Assembly (NCBI GenBank): GCA_910580005.1 | Contig: CAJTXH010000005.1 | Span: forward strand, 1-47,732 | Direction of reading: 5' to 3' | Source: an uncultured Lachnospiraceae bacterium | GTDB taxonomy: Bacteria > Bacillota > Clostridia > Lachnospirales > Lachnospiraceae | Length of the DNA stretch: 47,732 nucleotides | Shown: in pieces, positions 1 through 9,060 of the stretch | Numbering within the stretch: position 1 is the stretch's first letter | Layout: the number at the start of each line of letters is the position of its first letter | Position numbers and translations under genes: made by a program | Notes under the pieces: model-generated | What the model saw: only the letters and a program-made list of their open reading frames with translations | What the model was told of the DNA's origin: nothing | The model's database searches: none

Positions 1-52
1 AGTGCTGAAAGCACTGCTAGTTACTATGAACAGCGTAGCTGTGAATAGTAAC
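1..52 (+). repeat. Family A repeat, truncated by window start
   Basis: The first 52 bases hold a small hairpin (AGTGCT / AGCACT, 1-15) and a larger one whose arms GTTACTAT and ATAGTAAC close at 20-52. The block is identical to the reverse complement of 35066-35117 and similar to 29083-29128. The rest of the element lies upstream of the window. It sits about 30 bases before the pncB start, so it may contribute to the leader or terminate upstream transcription; that role is inference. Confidence 0.85.
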
Positions 53-83
53 TGTGTGTTAAACATATAAGGGAGAATATTGT

Positions 84-1535
84 ATGAATACACAGAATGA
101 AGCAAGAAATTTAAGTATGGTAATGGATTTATACGAACTTACAATGGGTAATGGTTATTTTACAAGCGATGACACCAGCACAAAGGTTGTGTTTGATGTA
201 TTTTACCGCAACAATCCAGATAAAGGAGGCTTTTCTATATTTGCAGGGCTTGGACAGATTATAGAATATATTGAGAACTTGCATTTTGATGATAATGACA
301 TTGCTTATTTAAGAAGCCTTGATATATTTGACGAAAAATTCCTGGAATATCTTAAAAGCTTTAAGTTCAGGGGAGATATTTATGCTCTTGAAGAGGGCAC
401 AGTTATGTATCCTGATGAACCTGTTATTACTGTTATTGCACCATTGGTTGATGCACAGATTATAGAAACTGCGGTACTTCTTGAAGTAAACCACCAGTCC
501 CTTATAGCAACAAAGACAAGAAGGATATGCTATGCAGCAGCAGGCAGGCTTGTTTCTGACTTCGGGGCACGCAGGGCACACAATATGGATGCTGCTGTAT
601 ATGGTGCAAGGGCAGCATTTATAGGAGGTGCATCTTCTACAGCAACAGTACTTGCAGGGCAAATGTTTGGAATACCAGTAAGCGGCACTATGGCACATAG
701 CTGGGTTATGTTTTACCAGGATGAATTTACAGCATTTAAAAAATATGCAGAAACATATCCTGACATGACAGTACTGCTTGTTGACACATATGATGTATTA
801 AGGAGCGGCATACCTAATGCAATAAGGACAGCTAAAGAAGTGCTGGAGCCAATTGGAAAACGTCTTAAAGGCATAAGGCTTGACAGCGGCGACCTTGCAT
901 ACCTTTCAAAGAAAGCAAGGAAAATGCTTGATGATGCAGGGCTTGGTGACTGTATGATAGTTGCATCAAACAGCCTTGATGAATTTACAATACAGTCCCT
1001 TATAGCGCAGGGGGCGCAGATAGACAGTTTTGGTGTGGGTGAAAGGCTGATAACATCTAAGTCTGAACCTGTATTTGGTGCAGTTTATAAAATATCTGCT
1101 GTAGAAAGTAATGGCGTGTTTGAACCAAGGATAAAGGTTTCTGAAAATATAGAAAAAATTACTAACCCAGGGCTTAAAAAGCTTTACAGGGTTTATGATG
1201 AAAATAATAAGGCTATTGCTGATATTATTGCAAAATATGACGAAGAACTTGAGGATTTAAGTGAGGTTAGTTATATTGACCCATTAAAGCCGTGGAAGAG
1301 AAGAAGCTTTAAAGGCTGCCGTTTTGTAAACCTGCAGAAACAGGTATTTAAGGATGGCAGGTTTACAGGCACTAAGAAAGGTGTACATGAAATAGCAAGA
1401 TATGCCAGAGAACAGCTTGATAATGAAATATGGATAGAAGAACAGCGCTTTGAAAACCCGCACAGGCATTACCTAGATATGACACCTGCTTATTATGAAA
1501 TGAAACGGGAGCTTTTATCTTCTGTAAAAGAATAA
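84..1535 (+). CDS. pncB: Nicotinate phosphoribosyltransferase
   Basis: This enzyme converts nicotinate and phosphoribosyl pyrophosphate to nicotinate mononucleotide in the NAD salvage (Preiss-Handler) pathway, in the cytoplasm. The 483-residue length is normal for the family. Visible family signatures are DLYELTMGNGYF near the N-terminus, SGTMAHSW around residue 206 (containing the histidine expected to be phosphorylated), the phosphate-binding stretch GIRLDSGDLAYL near 266, and FGVGERLITS near 330. The ATG at 84 is preceded by GGGAGAAT at a usual distance. The next gene follows after 29 bases, so the two are probably co-transcribed. Identification is secure. Confidence 0.95.
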   Translation: MNTQNEARNLSMVMDLYELTMGNGYFTSDDTSTKVVFDVFYRNNPDKGGFSIFAGLGQIIEYIENLHFDDNDIAYLRSLDIFDEKFLEYLKSFKFRGDIYALEEGTVMYPDEPVITVIAPLVDAQIIETAVLLEVNHQSLIATKTRRICYAAAGRLVSDFGARRAHNMDAAVYGARAAFIGGASSTATVLAGQMFGIPVSGTMAHSWVMFYQDEFTAFKKYAETYPDMTVLLVDTYDVLRSGIPNAIRTAKEVLEPIGKRLKGIRLDSGDLAYLSKKARKMLDDAGLGDCMIVASNSLDEFTIQSLIAQGAQIDSFGVGERLITSKSEPVFGAVYKISAVESNGVFEPRIKVSENIEKITNPGLKKLYRVYDENNKAIADIIAKYDEELEDLSEVSYIDPLKPWKRRSFKGCRFVNLQKQVFKDGRFTGTKKGVHEIARYAREQLDNEIWIEEQRFENPHRHYLDMTPAYYEMKRELLSSVKE

Positions 1536-1564
1536 GTTTCTATACTATATATGGAGGAAGTTGC

Positions 1565-3220
1565 ATGAAGAAAAAAATCTATGCACTGCTATTGCTGTTG
1601 TTTGTTTTATTTGTTGGGGGATATTATTATATATATTATCCTGTAATAAATATACACAAGCCCTCTTTCTGGGCTGGCATAGTGGTAATATGCCTTGTGC
1701 TTGGGGCTATATGTGGCATTAACAGTATCAGGTATAAATTTGACAGGAATAAAAAGATTAAGAATTTTAACACCCTGCCTTTTATCAGTAAAACATTTGG
1801 AGTTCTTGCAGCAGTTCTTTTTCTTGTGGCATTTATTGGGAATATTATTGGTTCACCGCTTTTAAGGGCAAAGAAATATGCTTCATTGCTGGAAGTGGAG
1901 AATAAGGACTTTGCAACTGACCTTGAAGAAACAGAGCATATAACAGACCTTGCACTTATGGATACAGAAAGCGCAAGGATATTTGGCAACAGGAAAATCG
2001 GTTCACTATCAGAGGTAGTAAGCCAGTATGAAGTTGAAAGGAATTATACACAGATAAGCATACAGAAAGTGCCATATAAAGTTTCTGCGCTTAAATATGC
2101 AAGTTTTTTTAAGTGGTGGAATAACAGGGATAAGGGCATTCCAGGATATGTAAAGGTAAACCCTGTTAATTCAAATGCAGAGTATGTGGAACTGCCACAA
2201 GGCATGAAGTATGTACCATCTGCATATCTTAATTATAACCTTATGCGCCATGTGCAGCTTAAATACCCAACAAAGATTATATCAGGGTATAATTTTGAAA
2301 TTGATGATGAAGGAAACCCTTATTATGTATGCCCTACAGTTTCTGCACGTGTTGGGCTTTTTGGCGGCATGGATGTAAATGGTGTTATATTATGCAATCC
2401 TGTAGATGGCTCATGCAGTTATTATAAAATCAACAATATACCATCATGGATTGACAATGCTTATGACGGGCATCTTTTATGTGATAAATATAACTGGTTT
2501 GGAACGCTGTCAGGCGGTTTTATTAACAGTATATTTGGGCAGAAAGACTGTAAACAGGTTACAGATGATTTTGGTTATAAAATTATTGGTGATGACGTAT
2601 GGATTTATACAGGTGTGACTTCTGTAAATGGTGACCAGTCTAATATAGGTTTTGTAATGATGAACCAGCGTACATCAGAAGCAAAGTATTATAAAGTATC
2701 AGGTGCAGAAGAACATTCTGCAATGGCGGCTGCCGAGGGTGAAGTACAGGAGAAAGGCTATGATGCGGCTTTTCCAAGCCTTATAAATGTTGGTGGTGTA
2801 CCAACTTATATAATGGTGCTTAAAGATGATGGCGGTCTTGTTAAAATGTATGCAATGGTAAATGTTGAGCAGTATAATATAGTTGCAACAGCTTCTACAC
2901 AGGGAGAAGTGTTTGCAAACTATAAAAAACTTCTTAAAACAGAAGGCGGCAGTACCATACCAGATAATGGAACTGTTAGCAGTACAGATGTAATTAATGT
3001 GGCTGGTATACAGTTTATTAATACAGAGGATGGTACAGTAGTATATATTAAAGATGAAAACCATAATGTTTATAAGCAGAGGTTTGCAGATAATGAACAG
3101 CTTATAAAGATTATGGAAGGTGATAATATAAAAGTTATCTATGAACCATCAGAAGATGGCATAAACTACCTTTCTTCATATGAATTTGTGGTGGCCAGCA
3201 CAGATACAGGTACAAATTAA
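1565..3220 (+). CDS. Uncharacterised membrane protein with large C-terminal domain
   Basis: I do not recognise a named family with certainty. The protein has three hydrophobic segments in its first 110 residues (about 5-25, 36-53 and 77-98). A soluble region of some 430 residues follows and, from the topology, is probably extracytoplasmic. That region is rich in aromatic and glycine residues, has several repeated beta-like stretches (for example around YYVCPTVSARVGLFGG), and ends in a short OB-like strand pattern. ATGGAGGAAG precedes the ATG at 1565. It lies 29 bases after pncB and is followed by a 157-base intergenic region with its own promoter, so it probably ends the pncB transcript. Confidence 0.75.
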   Translation: MKKKIYALLLLLFVLFVGGYYYIYYPVINIHKPSFWAGIVVICLVLGAICGINSIRYKFDRNKKIKNFNTLPFISKTFGVLAAVLFLVAFIGNIIGSPLLRAKKYASLLEVENKDFATDLEETEHITDLALMDTESARIFGNRKIGSLSEVVSQYEVERNYTQISIQKVPYKVSALKYASFFKWWNNRDKGIPGYVKVNPVNSNAEYVELPQGMKYVPSAYLNYNLMRHVQLKYPTKIISGYNFEIDDEGNPYYVCPTVSARVGLFGGMDVNGVILCNPVDGSCSYYKINNIPSWIDNAYDGHLLCDKYNWFGTLSGGFINSIFGQKDCKQVTDDFGYKIIGDDVWIYTGVTSVNGDQSNIGFVMMNQRTSEAKYYKVSGAEEHSAMAAAEGEVQEKGYDAAFPSLINVGGVPTYIMVLKDDGGLVKMYAMVNVEQYNIVATASTQGEVFANYKKLLKTEGGSTIPDNGTVSSTDVINVAGIQFINTEDGTVVYIKDENHNVYKQRFADNEQLIKIMEGDNIKVIYEPSEDGINYLSSYEFVVASTDTGTN

Positions 3221-3232
3221 ACCTTAATGGAT

Positions 3233-3261
3233 TTGTAACAATTTTATAGATATTTTATAAT
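3233..3261 (+). promoter_or_regulatory. Candidate sigma-A promoter for the zinc-ribbon/DUF5685/J-domain cluster
   Basis: TTGTAA (3233-3238), a 17-base spacer and TATAAT (3256-3261) lie 117 bases before the next gene. The sequence around the spacer is an interrupted inverted repeat (AACAATT at 3238-3244, AATTGTT at 3259-3265), which could be an operator. Both are read from sequence only. Confidence 0.6.
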
Positions 3262-3377
3262 TGTTCATAAATTACTACATTGAATTTTCTGCAAAATGAA
3301 TTAAAATTATTTATTAGAAAATAAGAACAGTATTTTATTATTCAACAATGGTTTATTTGTAGAAATGAGGGGTTTTT

Positions 3378-3785
3378 ATGAGGGAAAGATTAGCAAGGTT
3401 TATGCATGGCAGGTATGGGGTGGACCAGTTTACTAATTTTCTGGTTTTTAGTGCCCTTATAATGGTGGTTATGGAAATGTTTATTAAAAACTCTTTTGTA
3501 CATTTCCTGTTTAACACTTTGTCAGTTGCAGCAATTATTTATGCTTATTTCCGTATGCTGTCAAGAAACCATAGTAAAAGATACTCAGAAAATGAAAGGT
3601 ATATGAAATTCCATAATGGCATAAAATTCTTTATTGCACGCCAGAAAAGCCATATGCAGCAACGTAAGACACACCATATTTATAAATGCCCGCAGTGCCG
3701 GCAGGGCATAAGGGTTCCAAAAGGGAAAGGGCGTATTGCGATTACCTGCCCTAAGTGCCATACAGAGTTTATAAAAAGGAGCTGA
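3378..3785 (+). CDS. Small membrane protein with C-terminal zinc ribbon
   Basis: This 135-residue protein has two adjacent hydrophobic segments (about residues 21-37 and 40-58), then a basic linker and a C-terminal CPQC...CPKC pair (around residues 101-126) typical of a rubredoxin-like zinc ribbon. Its molecular role is unknown. ATGAGGGGTTTTT precedes the ATG. Its stop lies five bases before the proposed TTG start of the DUF5685 gene, and the SD for that gene sits inside its last codons. The two products are therefore probably translationally linked and may act together. Confidence 0.75.
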   Translation: MRERLARFMHGRYGVDQFTNFLVFSALIMVVMEMFIKNSFVHFLFNTLSVAAIIYAYFRMLSRNHSKRYSENERYMKFHNGIKFFIARQKSHMQQRKTHHIYKCPQCRQGIRVPKGKGRIAITCPKCHTEFIKRS

Positions 3786-3790
3786 GGCAG

Positions 3791-4642
3791 TTGTTTGGTT
3801 ATGTGCTTCCCTGCCATGATGAACTAAAAGTACGTGAATTAAGGGAATACAGGGCATACTACTGTGGGCTGTGCAGATGCCTGAAAGATAGTTATGGTTT
3901 TACAGGGCAGATTTCTTTAAACTATGATATGGCTTTCCTTGGAATGCTTTTAACAGCATTGTATGAACCAGATGTTTTAGTGCAGGATATAAGGTGTATA
4001 GCGCATCCTGCACATAGGCAGATGGTTAAAAGGTCGGTTTATCTGGAATATGCAGCAGATATGAATATACTGTTATCATATTTTAAGTGTGAAGATGACT
4101 GGCATGATGAGCATAAAATTTTAAAAGCATTGTATGGAAAGATGCTTTTATTTAAAGCCAGGAAGATAAGCAGGAAGTATCCAGAAAAGGCAAAAATAAT
4201 AAAGGATGGGCTTAAAAGGCTTTCTGATGCAGAAAAAAGCAACTGTGCAGACATTGATTATGTTGCAGGCTGTTTTGGTGATATATGTGCTGCTATATTT
4301 GTATATTGTAGTGATGAATGGGCAGAAGATTTAAAAAGGATGGGATACTTTCTTGGCAAATTCATATATCTTATGGATGCATATGAGGATATGGAAGAGG
4401 ACAGGAAACAACATTGTTATAACCCGTTTCTGGCACTGGACGGCGGGAATATTGCGCAGGAAAGGGTGTACCAGATACTGCTTATGATGATGTCAGAAAC
4501 AGGCAGGGCTTTTGAACGGCTGCCAGTTATACAGAATGTAGAAATTTTAAGGAACATTATTTATTCAGGTGTCTGGTGCCGCTACGAATGTGTAAAGAAT
4601 AAAAAAGCCTTTCCTGGACAGATTGGAGAAAAATATGAATGA
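3791..4642 (+). CDS. DUF5685 family protein
   Basis: The protein begins MFGYVLPCHDELKVREL and soon has the paired cysteines of YYCGLCRCLKD, the family's conserved opening. DUF5685 proteins are largely helical, and their function is not established. An upstream in-frame ATG at 3755 overlaps the previous gene. I prefer the TTG at 3791 because the family normally starts at this FGYV block and AAAGGAG lies nine bases upstream. The product is 283 residues. Helical segments with acidic metal-binding-like stretches (DAYEDMEEDRKQ near residue 205) are visible. It overlaps the J-domain gene by eight bases, and the zinc ribbon / DUF5685 / J-domain order suggests a shared, possibly chaperone-assisted, function. 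Confidence 0.85.
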   Translation: MFGYVLPCHDELKVRELREYRAYYCGLCRCLKDSYGFTGQISLNYDMAFLGMLLTALYEPDVLVQDIRCIAHPAHRQMVKRSVYLEYAADMNILLSYFKCEDDWHDEHKILKALYGKMLLFKARKISRKYPEKAKIIKDGLKRLSDAEKSNCADIDYVAGCFGDICAAIFVYCSDEWAEDLKRMGYFLGKFIYLMDAYEDMEEDRKQHCYNPFLALDGGNIAQERVYQILLMMMSETGRAFERLPVIQNVEILRNIIYSGVWCRYECVKNKKAFPGQIGEKYE

Positions 4643-5309
4643 CCCATACCAGGTGCTTGGAATAAGCAGGTCTGCTTCTTCTGATGATATAAAAAAAGCA
4701 TACAGGAACTTAAGCAGGAAGTACCATCCTGATGCAAATATAAATAATCCTAATAAAACCCAGGCTGAGGAACGTTTTAAGGAGATACAGCAGGCTTATA
4801 AGCAGATAATGGATGAAAAAGAAAATGGATATTATAATAGTGGATGGTCTGGCTTTGGCACAGGCAGTTCTTATACAGGACAAGGCATGGGAGGGCAGAA
4901 TGCTTCCAGCCAGGATGTAAATTCCATGCATTTAAAAGCGGCTGCTAATTATATAAATAACAGCTATTATAAGGAGGCGCTTAATGTTCTTGCCCAGATG
5001 CAGGAGAAGAACGGCCAGTGGTATTATCTTAGTGCAATAGCTAATGCAGGGCTTGGCAACAATATACTTGCTATCGAATATGCAAAGCAGGCATCAGCAC
5101 TTGAGCCGCAGAACCAGCAGTTTGCACAGCTTGTATACCAGCTTGAATCAGGCGGCATGTGGTACCAGAGCATGCAGAGCCCGTATGGCACACCAGCAGG
5201 TTCAGGGAGTTCTACATGTGCAAGGCTTTGTATGGTATATATGGTATGTAATTTATGTATGGGAGGCAGCATGTGCTGCAATATGGGGTATTATTACCCA
5301 CCATACTAA
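4635..5309 (+). CDS. J-domain protein with TPR-like middle and Cys-rich tail
   Basis: Residues 1-65 form a J domain with the HPD tripeptide (KYHPDAN near residue 32), the site that stimulates the ATPase of DnaK-type chaperones. There are no Gly/Phe or zinc-finger regions of canonical DnaJ, so this is a specialised co-chaperone. Residues about 95-170 resemble tetratricopeptide helices (NNSYYKEALNVL, LGNNILAIEYA). The tail is rich in Cys, Met and Tyr (CARLCMVYMVCNLC) and could bind metal or a membrane; this is inference. I chose the ATG at 4635, six bases after GGAG, over a TTG at 4623. Confidence 0.9.
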   Translation: MNDPYQVLGISRSASSDDIKKAYRNLSRKYHPDANINNPNKTQAEERFKEIQQAYKQIMDEKENGYYNSGWSGFGTGSSYTGQGMGGQNASSQDVNSMHLKAAANYINNSYYKEALNVLAQMQEKNGQWYYLSAIANAGLGNNILAIEYAKQASALEPQNQQFAQLVYQLESGGMWYQSMQSPYGTPAGSGSSTCARLCMVYMVCNLCMGGSMCCNMGYYYPPY

Positions 5310-5335
5310 ATATATTAAAGAGAGGTGTATTGGGA

Positions 5336-5566
5336 ATGCGTGAAATTACATTTAAAATGGAGCGTCCAGGGCTTGTAAAACCAGGCGACAAAGTACATGT
5401 CAGTGAAAAAAAGACAGCTCTTAACTATAGTTATATTATAGACCCTGCAATAGCTATGTCTGGCTGTTATAAAGTTAATGAAAGAATTAAGCAAGATGAA
5501 GGAATTGTGAAAAATGTGGAACATAATGAAAGAGGGTATTATGTAATTGTAGAATTTGAGGAGTAA
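5336..5566 (+). CDS. Conserved small protein, function unknown
   Basis: This 76-residue protein has no signal peptide or membrane helix and a mix of charged and beta-type residues (MREITFKMERPGLVKPGDKV). I do not recognise a domain. The ATG at 5336 is chosen because GAGAGG lies about ten bases upstream, and an earlier in-frame start would overlap the J-domain gene. It is 26 bases after that gene and 32 bases before the next, so it probably belongs to the same transcript. Confidence 0.6.
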   Translation: MREITFKMERPGLVKPGDKVHVSEKKTALNYSYIIDPAIAMSGCYKVNERIKQDEGIVKNVEHNERGYYVIVEFEE

Positions 5567-5598
5567 AAAGCAGCATTTTTATAACGAGAGGAATATAT

Positions 5599-6219
5599 AT
5601 GATAAAACTGGAAAAAACGGCTGTAATGAATTTTGAAAATGCAATGCGTGGGGCAAGAAACCCACTTAACAGCTGGGACAGGTATGACAGTTACACAGAT
5701 GAAGAGGGAAATTTTGTATTTGGTGATAATGATTTGGCACTTGCAAAGAAGCTGTGCCATGCAGGGAGTGACCACCGTAAATTTATAAGGCAGGTTTTCG
5801 TTTCAGTAGATATTACAGCACCAATTTACTGGTGGAAAGAGTATGACACTTATAAGGTTGGCACTGTAGCTAATTCAACAAGTACAATGCATAAAATACA
5901 CAGCAAGCCATTTGAAATGTCTGACTTTAGCACAGACCATTTAGTGCCATCTGCACTTTTACATATGGAAAATATGGTACTGGCACTTGAAAATATAAGG
6001 AAAGAGTATATTGATACAAATGACAAATCTTTATGGTACAGTATAATACAGCTTTTGCCAGAAAGCTATAACCAGATGCGCACATGTACATTTTCTTATG
6101 AAAATGCAGCATCAATTTATTATGCAAGGAAGAACCATAAACTTGAAGAATGGCATACATTTTGTGGCTGGTTATATAACCTTCCGTATTTTAAGGAATT
6201 ATTTCCAGACAATAACTGA
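5599..6219 (+). CDS. Conserved hypothetical protein, possibly ThyX-like
   Basis: This 206-residue cytoplasmic protein has a striking conserved block, SDHRKFIRQVF followed by VDITAPIYWWKEYDTYK and VGTVANSTSTMHK (about residues 58-102). Similar proteins occur in Firmicutes and their phages and are mostly annotated as hypothetical. The arginine-rich block followed by aromatic and serine residues recalls flavin-dependent thymidylate synthase, but the strict RHRxxS motif is absent. I offer that only as a weak possibility. The SD AACGAGAGG lies about nine bases before the ATG. It sits within a + strand run of short-spaced genes. Confidence 0.65.
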   Translation: MIKLEKTAVMNFENAMRGARNPLNSWDRYDSYTDEEGNFVFGDNDLALAKKLCHAGSDHRKFIRQVFVSVDITAPIYWWKEYDTYKVGTVANSTSTMHKIHSKPFEMSDFSTDHLVPSALLHMENMVLALENIRKEYIDTNDKSLWYSIIQLLPESYNQMRTCTFSYENAASIYYARKNHKLEEWHTFCGWLYNLPYFKELFPDNN

Positions 6220-6253
6220 TTGGATGGACTGAAACAATTAATGGAGGATTAAA

Positions 6254-7147
6254 ATGTTAGAAACAGGGATTAAAGGACACCAGGAAATTACAGTAACACA
6301 GGAGCTTACAGCTAAAAACATGGGAAGCGGCGTAATGGATGTATTTGCAACACCAGCAATGCTTGCCCTTATGGAGAAAACAGCATTTACAAGTGTAATG
6401 CCGCATCTTAATGAGGGCTGTGGAAGTGTTGGTACTAAAGTAGAAATAGACCATGTTGCTTCATCACCAGTTGGAATGAGGATAACATGTGACAGCGAAC
6501 TTATTGGAATAGAGGGAAGGAAGCTTGTATTCAAAGTTGAAGCTTACGACAGTAAAGGGTTAATAGGAAAGGGAATACATGAGCGTTTTATAGTTGAAAA
6601 TGAAAAATTCCAGGAAAAGACAAATAAAAAGCTTTGTAATCCAATAGTAACTTTTGAAACAACAGCAGGTGTTATAAAGGCAGAATTATATCCAGGTATA
6701 GCGCCAAATACAGTAAATAATTTTATTTCCCTTATAAATAAAGGATTTTATGACGGGCTGGTTTTCCACAGGGTAATCAAGGGATTTATGATTCAGGGAG
6801 GCGACCCTGATGGAAATGGTACAGGCGGGCCAGGATATTCAATTAAAGGTGAGTTTATACAGAATGGTTTTGATAATACTTTAAAGCATACAGAAGGCGT
6901 CCTTTCAATGGCACGTTCTGTTATGCCTGATTCTGCTGGTTCGCAGTTTTTTATAATGCACAAGGATTCGCCACACCTTGATGGTGCTTATGCAGCGTTT
7001 GGCAAGGTTACAGAAGGCATGGAAACGGTTAATGCCATTGCAGAAACAGCTACAGATGGGGCAGATATGCCACTTGAGCCGCAGGTTATGGTTAAAGTAA
7101 CTGTAGATACAGCAGGCATTAATTACAGTGAACCAGAGAAATGTTAA
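6254..7147 (+). CDS. Hotdog thioesterase fused to cyclophilin-type peptidyl-prolyl isomerase
   Basis: Residues 1-128 look like a FlK-type hotdog thioesterase: the GSGVMDVFATPAMLALME helix, HLNEGCGSVGTKVEIDHVAS and a following beta sheet. Residues about 133-297 are a cyclophilin: VTFETTAGVIKAELYP, FHRVIKGFMIQGGDP, and the active-site stretches SMARS and AGSQFFIM. Cyclophilins catalyse cis-trans isomerisation of prolyl peptide bonds. The reading frame is uninterrupted, and no internal start with an SD was seen at the junction (6630-6660), so one bifunctional polypeptide is expected. GGAGG at 6243-6247 supports the ATG at 6254. The usual arrangement is two separate proteins, so the fusion is notable. 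Confidence 0.85.
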   Translation: MLETGIKGHQEITVTQELTAKNMGSGVMDVFATPAMLALMEKTAFTSVMPHLNEGCGSVGTKVEIDHVASSPVGMRITCDSELIGIEGRKLVFKVEAYDSKGLIGKGIHERFIVENEKFQEKTNKKLCNPIVTFETTAGVIKAELYPGIAPNTVNNFISLINKGFYDGLVFHRVIKGFMIQGGDPDGNGTGGPGYSIKGEFIQNGFDNTLKHTEGVLSMARSVMPDSAGSQFFIMHKDSPHLDGAYAAFGKVTEGMETVNAIAETATDGADMPLEPQVMVKVTVDTAGINYSEPEKC

Positions 7148-7180
7148 TAACTGCCTGTACAAGGCAGCAGGGAGAAAGAT

Positions 7181-8893
7181 TTGAAATCACAGATTGAACT
7201 AGACAAGCTTTTAAAAAGCATTAATAAAAAAAGTTATCCTGCATATAAAAGCCTTAAGGGGAGTTACCAGTTTGAAGGGTATATCCTTGATATATGCCAT
7301 GTACAGGGAGACCCTTTTGCAGCACCTTCCAAATTAAGTGTTTATGTGAAAAAGGCACAGGCAGGGTTTCCAGAAGATTATTACAGCACAAGTTACAGGG
7401 AAACAGCACTTGCTGATTACCTGGCAAGGCAGTTTGGCAAGGCTGTACAGAAATATTCATTCCAGGCAGAAGGTTCTGGTAAAAGCGGGCTTATAAATGT
7501 AAGCAGGTGCGGGCAGGAAGTCCTTAAAAGGACGGCGGTTGAAATAGATAATGGCAATATACTTGTCCGTTTTGAGGCAGGCTTCCCGGCATTTGGAAGG
7601 ACAATTAATGCAGAGGGGCTTAGAAAAATATTATTTAATTATCTTCCTGAGATTGTCCGCAAGTCATTATATTATAAAAACCTTGACCATGTAAAAGTAA
7701 AAGGTGTTATAGAGCTGTCAGAAGACCAGCATGTTTTAAGGGAAGAAATACAAAAAAGGCATCTTGTAGCATTTGTGGCAAATGGTTCAGTGCTTCCAAG
7801 GGAAAGCGGGGTTTCACAGAAGCCTATGGCAAATGCAACAGTCTTTGAATCACCAGAAAGCATGGAGGTTGAAATAGACCTTCCATATAAAGGCAAAATT
7901 AAAGGTATGGGAATTGCAGAAGGCATAACACTGGTGGTTGGCGGCGGGTACCATGGAAAATCTACGCTGTTAAAAGCACTTGAACAGGGCATTTACCAGC
8001 ATATTGCAGGCGATGGCAGGGAATATGTTGTAACATCAGGAACAGCAGCTAAAATAAGGGCAGAGGACGGGCGTGCAGTATCACATGTTAATATCTCGCC
8101 ATTTATTAATAACCTGCCAAATGAAAAAGATACAGTGGATTTTTCTACAGAAGATGCAAGCGGCTCTACTTCACAGGCTGCCAATGTTGCTGAAGCAGTA
8201 TGTGCAGGCGCAAAGGTGCTTTTAATTGATGAAGACACATGTGCAACTAATTTTATGGTAAGGGATGCACTTATGCAGGAAGTAGTTTCTGGTGAACATG
8301 AGCCAATTACGCCATTTACAATGCAGGCAAGGGAAATGTATGAAAAATATGGGATATCAGTAATACTCGTAGCAGGAAGTTCTGGTTCTTACTTCCATAT
8401 TGCAGATAAAGTCATCCAGATGGATAATTACCATACATATGATATAACAGAAAAAGTACAGCAGGTTTTAAAAGGCAGAAAGAACCAGTACCAGGAACAG
8501 GCAGATGCGCCAGTACCTGCTGGTGTACTGTTTAAAGACAGTAAACGTATGCTGGAAACAAGAAAGGCAGAAAGGAAAAAAGGACAGGTTAAAATAAAAC
8601 AGTCTGGTAAAGACAGTTTTTCCATTGGCAGGGAAACTGTTGATTTAAAATATGTAGAACAGATTGCAGACTATGAACAGGTTACAACACTGTCCTATTG
8701 CCTTAAAGCACTTATAGAACAGATGGAAAAAGGGGAAACTGATGCAGCTGGTGCAGTAGACAGGTTATGGGCACAAATCCAGGAAAAAGGGTTAAAGTCA
8801 TTATGCCCAGGCTCTTATCTGCCTGTTTCAATGGCACAGGTACGCAGGCAGGATATATTTGCATGCCTTGACAGATACAGGGGCATTATATAG
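7181..8893 (+). CDS. ABC-class predicted ATPase (PF09818-type)
   Basis: The 570-residue protein matches the soluble ABC_ATPase family of unknown function. It has a long N-terminal region (MKSQIELDKLLKSINKK...), a Walker A GGGYHGKST near residue 254, a Walker B KVLLIDEDTCATNF near residue 345, and a C-terminal helical part. It has no membrane segments and is not a transporter subunit. The start is a TTG at 7181, preceded by GGGAGAAAGAT; no ATG lies at the right distance. It lies 33 bases after the thioesterase-cyclophilin gene and ends the run with a clear terminator. Confidence 0.9.
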   Translation: MKSQIELDKLLKSINKKSYPAYKSLKGSYQFEGYILDICHVQGDPFAAPSKLSVYVKKAQAGFPEDYYSTSYRETALADYLARQFGKAVQKYSFQAEGSGKSGLINVSRCGQEVLKRTAVEIDNGNILVRFEAGFPAFGRTINAEGLRKILFNYLPEIVRKSLYYKNLDHVKVKGVIELSEDQHVLREEIQKRHLVAFVANGSVLPRESGVSQKPMANATVFESPESMEVEIDLPYKGKIKGMGIAEGITLVVGGGYHGKSTLLKALEQGIYQHIAGDGREYVVTSGTAAKIRAEDGRAVSHVNISPFINNLPNEKDTVDFSTEDASGSTSQAANVAEAVCAGAKVLLIDEDTCATNFMVRDALMQEVVSGEHEPITPFTMQAREMYEKYGISVILVAGSSGSYFHIADKVIQMDNYHTYDITEKVQQVLKGRKNQYQEQADAPVPAGVLFKDSKRMLETRKAERKKGQVKIKQSGKDSFSIGRETVDLKYVEQIADYEQVTTLSYCLKALIEQMEKGETDAAGAVDRLWAQIQEKGLKSLCPGSYLPVSMAQVRRQDIFACLDRYRGII

Positions 8894-8939
8894 AAACCCT
8901 GTGCCCATGCTGTTATGCTTTTCAGAAATTAATACACCG

Positions 8940-8977
8940 CCACAGAAGTAATTGGTATGCTTCTGTGGTTTTTTTTT
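8940..8977 (+). terminator. Intrinsic terminator
   Basis: A perfect 9-bp stem CCACAGAAG / CTTCTGTGG (8940-8948 and 8960-8968) is followed by nine T residues. It closes the operon ending with the ABC-class ATPase. Confidence 0.92.
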
Positions 8978-8981
8978 ACAG

Positions 8982-9007
8982 TGCAACTTTTATAAAATTT
9001 TATTGTC
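8982..9007 (+). promoter_or_regulatory. Candidate ECF-type autoregulatory promoter
   Basis: TGCAAC (8982-8987), a 16-base AT-rich spacer and TGTC (9004-9007) resemble promoters used by extracytoplasmic-function sigma factors, which often have an AAC-containing -35 and a GTC-containing -10. It stands 54 bases before the sigma gene, where autoregulation is usual. This is motif-based inference. Confidence 0.45.
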
Positions 9008-9060
9008 TATATTATTAAAGGAGGATAAAATTATAAAAATAAAAATATTAAGGAGATAAG

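Noticed and set aside
309..698. Long open frame on the - strand inside pncB, and many similar antisense frames elsewhere
   Set aside because: They lie wholly within well-supported genes, have odd composition (Cys/Tyr/Ile-rich) and no start signals.
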